Origin: Aquamicrobium sp.
GTDB taxonomy: Bacteria > Pseudomonadota > Alphaproteobacteria > Rhizobiales > Rhizobiaceae
Assembly: GCF_023954335.1 (NCBI RefSeq)
Contig: NZ_JAMLIE010000002.1
Location: 62,001-126,000, forward strand
Direction of reading: 5' to 3'
Length of the DNA: 64,000 nucleotides
A program made the translations under genes and the position numbers. Below are positions 28,021 to 36,819 of this stretch, piece by piece (positions within the stretch are counted from its first letter, which is position 1; each line of letters begins with the position of its first letter). The notes below the pieces were generated by a model, which was not told where the DNA came from, searched no databases, and saw only the letters and a program-made list of their open reading frames with translations.

Positions 28021-29019
28021 ATGCCGAGAAAAGCAATCGATACCCCCGTGGACAGGAACGCCGCCGCCGCCTCGGCGCTGCGCACCGTCGCCACCGAGGC
28101 GAGCGGGCTTGCCGCGCTGGCCTCCGCGCTGGAGAACGGGCTGGCCGAGCCCTTCGCCGCCGCCGTCGACATCGTCAGCCGCATCACCGGCCGCGTCATC
28201 GTCACCGGCGTCGGCAAGAGCGGGCATATCGGCTCGAAGGTGGCGGCGACGCTGGCCTCGACCGGAACGCCGGCCTTCTTCGTCCATCCGGCCGAGGCCA
28301 ATCACGGCGATCTCGGCATGATCGCGCCGGACGACGCCATCATCGCCCTTTCGTGGTCCGGCGAGACGACCGAGCTGAAGGGGATCGTCGCCTATGCGCG
28401 CCGCTTCGCCATCCCGCTGATCGCCATCACCTCCGGCCTCGATTCGGCGCTGGGGCGCGAGGCGAGCGTCGTCATCGGCCTGCCGCGCGCGGCCGAGGCC
28501 TGCCCGCACGGCCTTGCGCCCACCACCTCGACGCTGATGCAGCTCGTGGTCGGCGATGCGCTGGCGGTGGCGCTGCTCGAGGCGCGGGGCTTCACGCCCG
28601 ACCAGTTCCGCACCTTCCACCCCGGCGGCAAGCTGGGCGCGAGCCTGACCAAGGTCAGCGAGATCATGCACACGGGCGAGCGGCTGCCGCTCGTCGCCGC
28701 CGGCGCCAGCATGCGCGAGGCGGTGCTGGAGATCTCGCGCAAGGGCTTCGGCTGCGTCGCGGTTGTGTCCGAGCGGGGCCTGCTCGAAGGCATCGTTACC
28801 GACGGCGACCTGCGCCGCCACATGGGCCCGGACCTTTTGTCGAAGACGGTCGACGAGGTGATGACGCGGAGCCCGAAGACCGTGGCGGCCGACATGCTGG
28901 CGGCGGCGGCGCTGCAGCTCGTCAACGCCTCGGCGATCACCGTCGTCATGGTGGTGGAGGAGGAAAGGCCGGTCGGCGTCGTCCACCTGCACGACCTCCT
29001 GCGCATCGGCGCGGCCTGA
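28021..29019 (+). CDS. kpsF: KpsF/GutQ-type arabinose-5-phosphate isomerase
   Basis: The protein has 332 residues. A SIS sugar-phosphate isomerase domain covers about residues 40-185 (VIVTGVGKSGHIGSKVAATLASTGTP; LSWSGETTELKG; the histidine-containing AEANHGDLGM). Two CBS domains follow at about 210-270 and 280-330. It converts ribulose-5-phosphate to arabinose-5-phosphate, the first committed step to KDO for lipopolysaccharide. No other KDO gene is adjacent; the next two genes follow closely (20 and 13 bases) and may share the transcript. The tandem GC hairpins lie just upstream. Confidence 0.9.
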   Translation: MPRKAIDTPVDRNAAAASALRTVATEASGLAALASALENGLAEPFAAAVDIVSRITGRVIVTGVGKSGHIGSKVAATLASTGTPAFFVHPAEANHGDLGMIAPDDAIIALSWSGETTELKGIVAYARRFAIPLIAITSGLDSALGREASVVIGLPRAAEACPHGLAPTTSTLMQLVVGDALAVALLEARGFTPDQFRTFHPGGKLGASLTKVSEIMHTGERLPLVAAGASMREAVLEISRKGFGCVAVVSERGLLEGIVTDGDLRRHMGPDLLSKTVDEVMTRSPKTVAADMLAAAALQLVNASAITVVMVVEEERPVGVVHLHDLLRIGAA

Positions 29020-29039
29020 CGCCGCGCAAGGGGAGCGGC

Positions 29040-29993
29040 ATGGCGGATTCCCTGATAGACCCCGAGCTCCTGCTCTTCATCGACGGCGTCGCCGCCGCCT
29101 ATGGCCGGCACCCGCCGTTCGACACGCTGTCGCCGGCCGAGGCGCGGGCGGTGGCAGAGGATGTGCGCGCGCCGTGGACGAAGGGCGGGCCGGCGATGGC
29201 CGGGACGCGCGAAACCGTCGCGCCGTTCGCCGGCGGCGGGGTGCGCATCCGCATCCATCATCCCTCGACCGCGCGGCCGCTCCCGGCGCTGGTCTATGTC
29301 CATGGCGGCGGCTGGACGATCTTCAGCCTCGATACCCACGACCGGCTGATGCGCGAATATGCGGCGGCGGCCGGCGTCGCGGTCGTCGGCGTCGATTATT
29401 CGCTGTCGCCGGAGGCGCGGTTTCCGCGCGCCATCGAGGAGACGGCGGCGGTGGTGCGCTGGCTGGCGCGGCATGGCGGTGACGTCGGCGTCGACGGCGC
29501 GCGCCTTGCGCTGGGCGGCGATTCGGCCGGCGCGCATGTTTCCGCTGCCACCGCGCTCATGCTGCGCGACGCGGGCGAGGGCGGGCTCCTGTCGGGGCTG
29601 GTGCTGAACTATGGCGTCTTCGACGACGATTTTTCGCGACCGTCCTACGCCCGCTACGGCGGCGGCGAATATACGCTCTCGGCGGCGGAGATGCGCGGGT
29701 TCTGGCGCGACCATCTGCCGGCGGACGGGGCACGGAATAATTCCCTCGCCCGGCCGCTGCGTGCCCGGCTGGACGGATTGCCGCCCGCCTTCCTCGCGAT
29801 CACCGAACTCGACCCGCTCCACGACGAGAACGTGGCGATGGCCGAGGCGCTTGCCGCAGCAGGCGTCGTGGTCGAGGCGACGGTCTATCCCGGCACGACG
29901 CACGGCTTCCTCGAGGCGATGTCGGTGGCCGAAATCAGCCGCCGGGCGATCGCCGAGACGGCGCGCTGGCTTCGGGCCCGGCTGCGCGGGTGA
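29040..29993 (+). CDS. Alpha/beta hydrolase of the hormone-sensitive-lipase type
   Basis: The protein has 317 residues. The HSL oxyanion motif is VYVHGGGWTIF (about residues 87-97), the nucleophile elbow GGDSAGAHVS (about 160-169), and the acid/base pair are LDPLHDENV and THGFLEA. Members hydrolyse short acyl esters, acetylated sugars or similar compounds in the cytoplasm; no signal peptide is present. The ATG at 29040 follows GGGAGCGGC. It lies 20 bases after kpsF and 13 bases before the PaiB-like gene, so it is probably within a three-gene transcript. Confidence 0.85.
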   Translation: MADSLIDPELLLFIDGVAAAYGRHPPFDTLSPAEARAVAEDVRAPWTKGGPAMAGTRETVAPFAGGGVRIRIHHPSTARPLPALVYVHGGGWTIFSLDTHDRLMREYAAAAGVAVVGVDYSLSPEARFPRAIEETAAVVRWLARHGGDVGVDGARLALGGDSAGAHVSAATALMLRDAGEGGLLSGLVLNYGVFDDDFSRPSYARYGGGEYTLSAAEMRGFWRDHLPADGARNNSLARPLRARLDGLPPAFLAITELDPLHDENVAMAEALAAAGVVVEATVYPGTTHGFLEAMSVAEISRRAIAETARWLRARLRG

Positions 29994-30006
29994 GGGGAGC
30001 GCCTTC

Positions 30007-30651
30007 ATGTACACCAAGCCGGAATTCACCCCCGCCGACCCCGAGGCCGCCTTTCGCCTGATCGAGCAGGCGGTGTTCGGCACGCTGGTGACAGCGGGGC
30101 CGGAGGGGCCGGTCGTCTCCCACCCGATCTTCATGCTGGAGCGGGGCGAGGGAGGAAACGGGGCGCTGGTCTCGCATCTCGCCGCCGCCAACCCGCATTG
30201 CGCCCTGATCGGCCGAGGCCTGCCGACGGTGGCGATCTTCATGGGCGATCAGTGCTATATCTCGTCGTCGTGGTATCCGCGCCGGATCGAGCGCGAGAAC
30301 ACCGACCGCGACAATGCGCCGACATGGAATTTCGCCACCGTCCACTGCCACGGCCGGCCGCAGGTTCTGGACGTGCGCGAGACGGCGCGGCACATCCGCG
30401 ACTGCGTCGAGCACCTCGAAGCCGGCCGCGGCGAGCGCTGGCACCTGAAGGAGCTCGGGCCGGGCGGCATGAAGCGGCGGCTTCCCAACGTGCTCGGCTT
30501 CCGCATGCCCATCGAGCGCCTCGAAGCCAAGTTCAAGATGGGGCAGGACGAGCCGTGGCGCGACACGCGCGCGGCCATCGACAGGCTGGAGGACGGCGTC
30601 GATCCTTCGCTGGCGGCGGCGATGCGGCGCGAGAACGAAGGACGGGACTAG
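30007..30651 (+). CDS. PaiB-type FMN-binding negative regulator
   Basis: The protein has 214 residues and shows the PaiB / FMN_bind_2 pattern: MYTKPEF start, FGTLVTAGPEGPVVSHPIFML in the flavin-binding barrel, YISSSWYP and TWNFATVHCHGRP at the dimer interface, and a helical C-terminus. The name comes from Bacillus PaiB, a repressor of sporulation and protease genes, but most relatives are probably flavin-binding split-barrel proteins of unknown activity. The gene follows the hydrolase at 13 bases and converges on nfeD, with 17 bases between stops. Confidence 0.85.
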   Translation: MYTKPEFTPADPEAAFRLIEQAVFGTLVTAGPEGPVVSHPIFMLERGEGGNGALVSHLAAANPHCALIGRGLPTVAIFMGDQCYISSSWYPRRIERENTDRDNAPTWNFATVHCHGRPQVLDVRETARHIRDCVEHLEAGRGERWHLKELGPGGMKRRLPNVLGFRMPIERLEAKFKMGQDEPWRDTRAAIDRLEDGVDPSLAAAMRRENEGRD

Positions 30652-30668
30652 CCGCCCTTCCGTGCTGC

Positions 30669-31130
30669 TCACGCCTGCTCGACGCCCAGCTCGCCGCTCC
30701 CGGCGGTCACCACCCGCACCCGCGCCCCGGCCGGCAGGTCCGGCCCACTGACGCGCCACAGCGTGTCGCCCAGCCGCACGCGGCCCCTGCCTTCGACGAT
30801 CGGCTCCTCCAGCGTCGCGGTGCGGCCGACGAGCTGGAGCTCGCGCTGGTTGAGCAGCGGCTGGTCGGTATCGGCGGTGCCGGTGGTGGGGAACGCCCTG
30901 CGCCCGGCCAGAACCGAGACCATGGACAAGGCGAGGAAGACGAGGATCTGCACCTGCCAGACCCAGAATCCCGCCTCCCACAGCGCGAAGGAGAGGAGGC
31001 CGGTGAGGATCGCGGCGATGCCGAGCCACAGCAGGTAGACGCCGGGCGTCAATATCTCCAGCGCCAGCAGCACCGTGCCGAGGATCATCCAGTTCCACGC
31101 GCCGAAACCGGCGAACCATTGAACGACCAT
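30669..31130 (-). CDS. NfeD-family membrane protein
   Basis: The protein has 153 residues. Two or three N-terminal membrane helices (about 10-75) precede a soluble OB-fold NfeD domain (about 90-148; LVGRTATLEEPI and GRVRLGDTLWRV). It lacks the protease domain of long NfeD proteins, so it is the short type that always pairs with an SPFH protein. It lies 28 bases after the SPFH gene in the same direction, matching that partnership. Together they form membrane microdomains or control membrane-protein turnover. Confidence 0.88.
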   Translation of the reverse strand: MVVQWFAGFGAWNWMILGTVLLALEILTPGVYLLWLGIAAILTGLLSFALWEAGFWVWQVQILVFLALSMVSVLAGRRAFPTTGTADTDQPLLNQRELQLVGRTATLEEPIVEGRGRVRLGDTLWRVSGPDLPAGARVRVVTAGSGELGVEQA

Positions 31131-31158
31131 GGCGCTATCCTCCCACCGTCAACGCACG

Positions 31159-32121
31159 TTATTGCTGCTCGGGGCCGGTGAGCGGCGGGCGCGCCGCGGT
31201 GTGCTGCGGCCGCTGCTGGCGCTGCACCGGCTGCTCGTTGCCGAACACTTCCTTGGCAATCGCGCCGATGCCGCCGAGCGAGCCGATCAGCGAGGAGGCC
31301 TCCATCGGCATCAGCACCACCTTGTTGTTGCTGGACGAGCCGATCTTGGCCAGCGCCTCGGTGTATTTCTGGGCGACGAAGTAGTTCACCGCCTGCACGT
31401 CGCCCTTGGCGATCGCTTCGGAGACTACCTGCGTGGCGCGCGCCTCGGCCTCGGCAAGGCGTTCGCGCGCCTCGGCGTCGCGGAAAGCGGCTTCGCGGCG
31501 CCCTTCGGCTTCCAGCACCTGCGCCTGCTTCAGGCCCTCGGCCTCGAGGATCTGCGCGCGCTTGTTGCGCTCGGCCATCATCTGGCGGGCCATCGAGTCG
31601 ACGAGATTGGCCGGCGGGTTGATGTCCTTGATCTCGACGCGCGTGACCTTGATGCCCCACGGGCCGGCCGCCTCGTCGACGATGTGCAGCAGCCGGTCGT
31701 TGATGGCGTCGCGGTTGGACAGAAGCTCGTCGAGGTCCATCGAGCCCATTACCGAGCGGATGTTGGTCATGGTCAGGTTGAGGATGGCGTTCTGCAGGCC
31801 GGCGACCTGATAGGCGGCCTGCGGCGCGTTCAGCACCTGATAGAAGGCGACGCCGTCGACCGAGACGATGGCGTTGTCCTTGGTGATGACCTCCTGCGTC
31901 GGGACGTCGAGCACCTGCTCCATCATGTTCATCTTGGCGCCGAGCCGGTCGATGAACGGCACGATGATGTTGAGGCCCGGCGTCAGCGTCCGCGTGTAGC
32001 GGCCGAACCGCTCGACCGTGTAGTTGAAGCCCTGCGGCACGGTCTTGATGCCGGCGAAGATGAGAAGCAGGACGAGAAGGATGAGAACGGGGATGAGAAC
32101 GTCCAGGCCGGAAAACAGCAT
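31159..32121 (-). CDS. SPFH/band-7 membrane protein, stomatin/QmcA-like
   Basis: The protein has 320 residues. An N-terminal membrane helix (about 5-25) is followed by the SPFH domain (TVPQGFNYTVERFGRYTRTLTPGLNIIVPF) and a long charged coiled coil (about 190-270, rich in Glu, Ala and Arg). The C-terminus is Gln/Pro-rich. Such proteins form large ring assemblies that organise the membrane and regulate FtsH-type proteolysis. The ATG at 32121 has GGAGG at the right distance; the earlier ATG at 32133 overlaps this site. The nfeD gene follows in the same transcript. Confidence 0.9.
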   Translation of the reverse strand: MLFSGLDVLIPVLILLVLLLIFAGIKTVPQGFNYTVERFGRYTRTLTPGLNIIVPFIDRLGAKMNMMEQVLDVPTQEVITKDNAIVSVDGVAFYQVLNAPQAAYQVAGLQNAILNLTMTNIRSVMGSMDLDELLSNRDAINDRLLHIVDEAAGPWGIKVTRVEIKDINPPANLVDSMARQMMAERNKRAQILEAEGLKQAQVLEAEGRREAAFRDAEARERLAEAEARATQVVSEAIAKGDVQAVNYFVAQKYTEALAKIGSSSNNKVVLMPMEASSLIGSLGGIGAIAKEVFGNEQPVQRQQRPQHTAARPPLTGPEQQ

Positions 32122-32234
32122 CGGGGCCTCCATGGGTTGCCGATCCGGCACGAGGCCGCGCCGGCGCGGGCGCCGGACGCGCCCGGCCAAGGTTTATTCG
32201 GGATTCTGCGGCGTTACAATGACCGGGCGGGCGT

Positions 32235-33308
32235 TCAGAGCCAGCCCTTGATCTCGCGCCGGACGATGTCCTCGATCATCGCCATGCCGTCCTCGCGGTC
32301 GTTGAGGCAGGGGATGTGGGAGAATTTCTCCCCGCCGGCATGGATGAAGATCTCGCGCACCTCGCCGTCGATCTCCTCCAGCGTCTCGATGCAGTCGGCC
32401 GAGAAGCCGGGATTGACGATGGCGATGCGCCTGACGCCTTCGCCGGCCAGCCGCCGGACGGTCTCGTCCGTGTAGGGCCTGATCCACTCCTCCTTGCCGA
32501 ACAGCGACTGGAAGGTAGTCAGGAGGCGCTTGTCGTCCCAGCCGAGCCGCGCGCGCAGCAGGCGCGTGGTCTCGTGGCAGTGCTGCGGATAGGGGTCGCC
32601 GTTCTCGGCATAGCGCTTCGGGATGCCGTGATAGGAGGCGAGCACCACGTCCGGCTCGAAGTCGAGCGTCGAAAGATGATCCTCGATCGAGCTCGCCAGC
32701 GCCTCGATATAGGCCGGCTCGTCGTAATAGACGGGGACCGTGCGCACGGCGGGCTGGTCGCGCAGCTTCATCAGCGCGCGGAAAAGCTGGTCGTTGGCGG
32801 TGGCCGTCGTCGTCGCCGAATATTGCGGGTAGAGCGGGAAGAAGACGATGCGGTCGCAGCCCTGGGCGACCAGCTTCTCAAGCGCGCTTTCGATGGAGGG
32901 GTTGCCGTAGCGCATACCGAGCTCCACCGCGACGCGCGGCTCGTCGGCAAAGGCCTGCGCCAGCGCCGCGGTCTGCGCGTTGCAGATAGTGCGCATCGGC
33001 GATTCGTCTTTTTCCGTGTTCCAGATCGTCTTGTAGTTGGCCCCGGTCTTCTGCGGGCGGGTGTTCAAGACGATGCCGTAGAGGATCGGATACCACTTCC
33101 ATTTCGGCAGCTCGATCACCCGGGCGTCGGACAGGAATTCGGCGAGATAGCGGCGGATCGAGCGGGTGTCGGTCGCGTCCGGCGTGCCGAGATTGGAAAG
33201 GAGGACGCCGATGCGCCCCGTCTTGCTGTGCGGGCGGCCTGCCGGAATGGTGGGCGATAGGGTCACTGCTGAGGCTCGGTCCTGGTCGATGGGGGCGTGG
33301 AAGTTCAT
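32235..33308 (-). CDS. hemH: Ferrochelatase
   Basis: The protein has 357 residues. Family blocks are GVLLSNLGTPD near the N-terminus, WYPILYGIVLNTRPQK, VALELGMRYGNPSI-like MRYGNPSIESAL, LASYHGIPKRY with the metal-site histidine and NPGFSADCIETLEEI with the catalytic glutamate. It inserts iron into protoporphyrin IX, the last step of haem synthesis. The first 30 residues are less conserved and the start could be slightly later. No other haem genes are adjacent. The 113 bases before the SPFH gene show no gene. Confidence 0.94.
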   Translation of the reverse strand: MNFHAPIDQDRASAVTLSPTIPAGRPHSKTGRIGVLLSNLGTPDATDTRSIRRYLAEFLSDARVIELPKWKWYPILYGIVLNTRPQKTGANYKTIWNTEKDESPMRTICNAQTAALAQAFADEPRVAVELGMRYGNPSIESALEKLVAQGCDRIVFFPLYPQYSATTTATANDQLFRALMKLRDQPAVRTVPVYYDEPAYIEALASSIEDHLSTLDFEPDVVLASYHGIPKRYAENGDPYPQHCHETTRLLRARLGWDDKRLLTTFQSLFGKEEWIRPYTDETVRRLAGEGVRRIAIVNPGFSADCIETLEEIDGEVREIFIHAGGEKFSHIPCLNDREDGMAMIEDIVRREIKGWL

Positions 33309-33412
33309 GCCAGCGGCTCCTTGGCTCAGGGCAGGAAACTAGATGTCGCTCCCATGTTTACAAGTGCGTGGGTTGAGGCACCTTGACGCAGCTCAATCCG
33401 TCATTCGGGCCG

Positions 33413-34666
33413 TCAACCGGCGTAATCGCGCTCGTCGGCGATGACTTTTCCGTCATTGGGCAACGAGCCCGGCGCGGCCAGATGCACCGCGCCGCCGAGC
33501 TTGGTGATCTCGCGCAGCGAGGCCGCGATGGCGGCGGCGTCGGGCGTCGCGCCGTCCGCCGGCTCGACATGCAGCGCCATGGCGTCGCGCGCGCCGTCGC
33601 GGCTGACGACGAGGCGGGCCCGCGCCACGCCGGCATGGCGGGCCACGATCTCGGCCACGTGCCTGGGGTCGACGAACATGCCCTTGACCTTGGTGCGCTG
33701 GTCGGCGCGGCCCATCCAGCCCTTGATGCGCGGCGCGGTGCGTCCGCAGGGCGACAGGCCCGGCAGGATGGCGGAAAGGTCGCCGGTGCCGAGCCGGACC
33801 ATAGGATAGGCCGGGTTCAGGCTGGTGACGACCACCTCGCCGACCTCGCCCTCGGGCACGGGGTCGCCGGTGCCGGGGCGGACGATCTCGAGGATCAGGT
33901 TCTCGTTGACGATGAGGCCGGGATTGGGCGCGCCGTCCTCGCCCGCGCTCTCATAGGCGATGATGCCGAACTCGGCTGTGGCGTAGCACTGGTAGACCTT
34001 GACGCCGCGGGCGAAATATTCGGCGCGCAGCGAGGGAAACAGCGCCCCGCCGGAGACCAGCCCGTGGCGGATCGAGGACAGGTCCTTTCCCATCTCCTCG
34101 CCCCGGTCGAGGATGACCTTGAGGAAATCGGGCGTGCCGGCATAGACGGTGGGCCTCAATGCCGCGGCCGCCTCGACCTGCATCTCGGTGTTGCCGGTGC
34201 CGGCCGGGAACACGGCGCAGCCCAGCGCCCGCGCGCCGTGGTCGAGCATGAAGCCGCCCGGCGTCATGTGATAGGAAAAGGCGTTATGGACGACGGCGCC
34301 CGGCCTGACGCCGGCGGCGAAGAAGGCGCGCGCGGCCTGCGCCGGGTCGGCGGCGAGGCCCTGCGGCTCCCAGATCGGGCCGGGCGACATGAAGATGCGG
34401 CCGCCATGGATGTGGGCCGCGCCGGCGAAGCCGCCGAAGGGCGGGTTCTTCGCCTGCATCTCCATCAGCTCGGCCTTGCGCAGCACGGGAAGCCGCGCCA
34501 GCGCCTGCCGCGAGGTGAGGCCGGCGAGATCGACGCCGTCCAGCCACGCCTCAAGGCCCGGCGTTTCGGCAACGGCGGCGGCGAGGAAAGCGGGGAGGCG
34601 CGCGAAGAAGTCGGCCTCGCGCTCCTGCGGCGCGCGCCGTTCGAGATCATCGAAAAAGCCGGTCAT
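33413..34666 (-). CDS. PaaK-like AMP-forming acyl-CoA ligase
   Basis: The protein has 417 residues of the phenylacetate-CoA ligase class. The adenylate-binding motif YATAEFG (about residue 233) corresponds to the usual YGxTE; GLVSGGALFPSLRAEYF and VNENLILEIVRPGTGDPVPEGEVGEVVVTSL are typical of the middle region, and the C-terminal domain carries IKGWMGRADQRTKVKGMFVDP. It would activate an aromatic or related acid as a CoA thioester. No paa genes are nearby, so the substrate is unknown. The gene is alone on the minus strand. Confidence 0.85.
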   Translation of the reverse strand: MTGFFDDLERRAPQEREADFFARLPAFLAAAVAETPGLEAWLDGVDLAGLTSRQALARLPVLRKAELMEMQAKNPPFGGFAGAAHIHGGRIFMSPGPIWEPQGLAADPAQAARAFFAAGVRPGAVVHNAFSYHMTPGGFMLDHGARALGCAVFPAGTGNTEMQVEAAAALRPTVYAGTPDFLKVILDRGEEMGKDLSSIRHGLVSGGALFPSLRAEYFARGVKVYQCYATAEFGIIAYESAGEDGAPNPGLIVNENLILEIVRPGTGDPVPEGEVGEVVVTSLNPAYPMVRLGTGDLSAILPGLSPCGRTAPRIKGWMGRADQRTKVKGMFVDPRHVAEIVARHAGVARARLVVSRDGARDAMALHVEPADGATPDAAAIAASLREITKLGGAVHLAAPGSLPNDGKVIADERDYAG

Positions 34667-34790
34667 CGTTCCTCCCCCGTCGCCCGCTTGGCGCCCCGTC
34701 GTTCCGCGCTTGAGCCTTAACGGCTTCTAATGGCCTCTTATCGCAGGCCGGGCAGCCTGCGCGCAAGCCTTCGGGGTGCTGCGCGCCGGG

Positions 34791-35198
34791 TCAGGAGATG
34801 CGGCCGCCGCCGCGCCGGACCAGCGAGAATTGCGAGCCGGCCGAGCTGGTGCAGTTGAGCTGCGTCTGCGTGACCATGGCGCAGTTCACCTGCGTCGTCG
34901 TCTGGCGGATCAGGGAGGTGACGGAGATGGAGACGGCGGACGGCCCGGTCTGGGTGTAGTTGCCTTCCGCCAGCTTGTTGCCGGTGTCGGTGGCCAGCGT
35001 CTCGAAACGGCCGTTGGTGAAGCGCGAGATGGCGACCCCGTCCGTGCTCATCCAGTCGCCGTCGAAATGGCTGCTCGGGGGCGGCGCGCTGGCGATCGGC
35101 CCGCCGGAGCGCGGCGGAGCGCCGACGCCCTGGCAGCCCGCCAGAGCAAGAGCGACGGCGATAGCGCCGGCCGCGCGAATTTTGCCCGCATTCATCAT
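34791..35198 (-). CDS. omp10: Outer-membrane lipoprotein Omp10
   Basis: The protein has 135 residues. The signal peptide ends in ALAGC, giving Cys22 as the lipidation site. The mature part has about 85 residues of the Inh/AprI-related fold: WMSTDGVAISRFTNGRFETLATDTGNKLAEGNYT, then VNCAMVTQTQLNCTSSAGSQFSL. These last blocks match Brucella Omp10 closely. The two cysteines probably pair. Omp10 is a surface-exposed lipoprotein in Brucella. The first of two adjacent ATG codons at 35198 has GAGGA upstream. It follows homospermidine synthase on the same strand. Confidence 0.88.
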   Translation of the reverse strand: MMNAGKIRAAGAIAVALALAGCQGVGAPPRSGGPIASAPPPSSHFDGDWMSTDGVAISRFTNGRFETLATDTGNKLAEGNYTQTGPSAVSISVTSLIRQTTTQVNCAMVTQTQLNCTSSAGSQFSLVRRGGGRIS

Positions 35199-35293
35199 GC
35201 CGATGGTCCTCGTTTCGGTACGACTGTTTTCTAGATCGCCGGTTTTCCCGGCGAATGCAAGATTGCGCGGCCGATGCCGGCAAAGCTTAACGC

Positions 35294-36739
35294 TCAACGA
35301 ACAAGAATGTTGCGGAACTGCCAGGGATCGTCCGTGTCGATGTCCTCGGCGAAAAGGCCCGGCCGCCCCTCGAGCGGCGTCCAGTCGGTGTAGACGCCGC
35401 GAAGCGGGCCGAGATAGGGCGCCTGCACCTCGAGGCAGCGGCGGTGGTCCATCCAGTCGGTGTCGACGATGCCGGCCTCGGGGTTCTCCAGCGCCCAGAC
35501 CATGCCGGCGACGACGGCCGAGGTGACCTGAAGGCCGGTCGCGTTCTGGAACGGCGCGAGCCGGCGCGCCGCTTCGAGCGAGAGCTGCGAGCCGTACCAG
35601 TAGGCGTTGCGGCCGTGGCCGTAGAGGAGGACGCCGAGCTCGTCGGCGCCGTCGATGAGTTCGTCCTCCTCCAGCACGTGCTGCTCCGGCTGCGCCCTGC
35701 CGGCCGCGCCGAACATCTCGTGCAGCGACAGCACCGCGTCGTTGCAGGGGTGATAGGCGTAGTGGCAGGTCGGCCGGTAGAGGACCGCCCCGTCCTCGCC
35801 GCGCACGGTGAAAAAGTCGGCGATCGAGATCGCCTCGTTATGCGTCACCAGGAAGCCGTATTGCGGCCCCGGCGTCGGGCACCATGTGCGCACCCGCGTG
35901 TTCGCGCCCGGCTGTTCGAGGAAGATCGCCGCGCCGCAGCCCTTCTTGTGGTGGCGGGCGTTGGCCGGCAGCCACGTCTCGTGCGTGCCCCAGCCGAGCT
36001 CGGCCGGCTGGAGGCCCTCGGCGATGAAGCCCTCGACCGACCATGTGTTCCAGAAAGTGTTGAACGGCTTCGGCAGTTTCGCCCGCTGGGTGTCGCGCTC
36101 GGCGACGTGGACGCCCTTGACGCCGGCGGCCCGCATCAGCCGCGCCCAGCCCTCGCGGTCGTGCGGCGCGGGCTCGTCGACGGCGAGGCCGAGCCCGGCG
36201 GCGAGGTCGACCAGCGCCTGCTTGACGAACCACGACACCATGCCGGGATTGGCCCCGCAGCAGGAGACCGCGGTCACGCCGCCGGGATTGTCGCGCTTCT
36301 CGCGCAGCACGGTCTCGCGCAGCGCATAGTTGGTGCGGCTCGCATTGTCGGCCTCGTCGTCGAAATAGAAGCCGAGCCACGGCTCGACCACGGTGTCGAT
36401 GTAGAGGACGCCGAGTTCGCGGGTCAGCCGCATCAGGTCGAGCGAGCCGGTGTCGACCGACAGGTTGACGCAGAAACCCTGTCCGTCGCCCTCGGTCAGC
36501 AGCGGCGTCAGCAGCTCGCGATAATTGTCCCGCGTCACATGCGCCTCGACGAAGCGATAGCCGCGCTCCTCGACGAAGGCGCGGTTCTCCGGGCGCGGAT
36601 CGACGACGACGAGGCGCGCGCGGTCGAAGCGGAAATGGCGCTCGATCAGCGGCAGCCCGCCGCGTCCGATGGAGCCGAAGCCGATCATCACGATCGGGCC
36701 GGTGATCTCCCCGTAAACGGGAAAGGCGGTGTCGGCCAT
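35294..36739 (-). CDS. hss: Homospermidine synthase
   Basis: The protein has 481 residues. A Rossmann fold with IGFGSIGRGGLPLI binds NAD at about residues 18-31; other marks are NLSVDTGSLDLM, VSCCGANPGMVSWFVKQAL, and AYWYGSQLSLEAAR. The enzyme joins putrescine units (or spermidine and putrescine) to homospermidine, a main polyamine of rhizobia. The ornithine decarboxylase that supplies putrescine is at 51,672 in this window under a polyamine-type leader, so the two steps are near but not adjacent. The ATG at 36739 was chosen for alignment with the family. Confidence 0.93.
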   Translation of the reverse strand: MADTAFPVYGEITGPIVMIGFGSIGRGGLPLIERHFRFDRARLVVVDPRPENRAFVEERGYRFVEAHVTRDNYRELLTPLLTEGDGQGFCVNLSVDTGSLDLMRLTRELGVLYIDTVVEPWLGFYFDDEADNASRTNYALRETVLREKRDNPGGVTAVSCCGANPGMVSWFVKQALVDLAAGLGLAVDEPAPHDREGWARLMRAAGVKGVHVAERDTQRAKLPKPFNTFWNTWSVEGFIAEGLQPAELGWGTHETWLPANARHHKKGCGAAIFLEQPGANTRVRTWCPTPGPQYGFLVTHNEAISIADFFTVRGEDGAVLYRPTCHYAYHPCNDAVLSLHEMFGAAGRAQPEQHVLEEDELIDGADELGVLLYGHGRNAYWYGSQLSLEAARRLAPFQNATGLQVTSAVVAGMVWALENPEAGIVDTDWMDHRRCLEVQAPYLGPLRGVYTDWTPLEGRPGLFAEDIDTDDPWQFRNILVR

Positions 36740-36819
36740 GTCAGGCTCCGCATGCGTCGAAAACCGGGGTGGAGGCGGCGCTAAACCACAATCGGCAGCC
36801 TGAATCAACAATTTGCTGG

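Noticed and set aside
27966..29039. 675-codon frame apparently fusing a protein to the esterase
   Set aside because: The part before 29040 is an out-of-frame reading of kpsF; the esterase has its own start and binding site.
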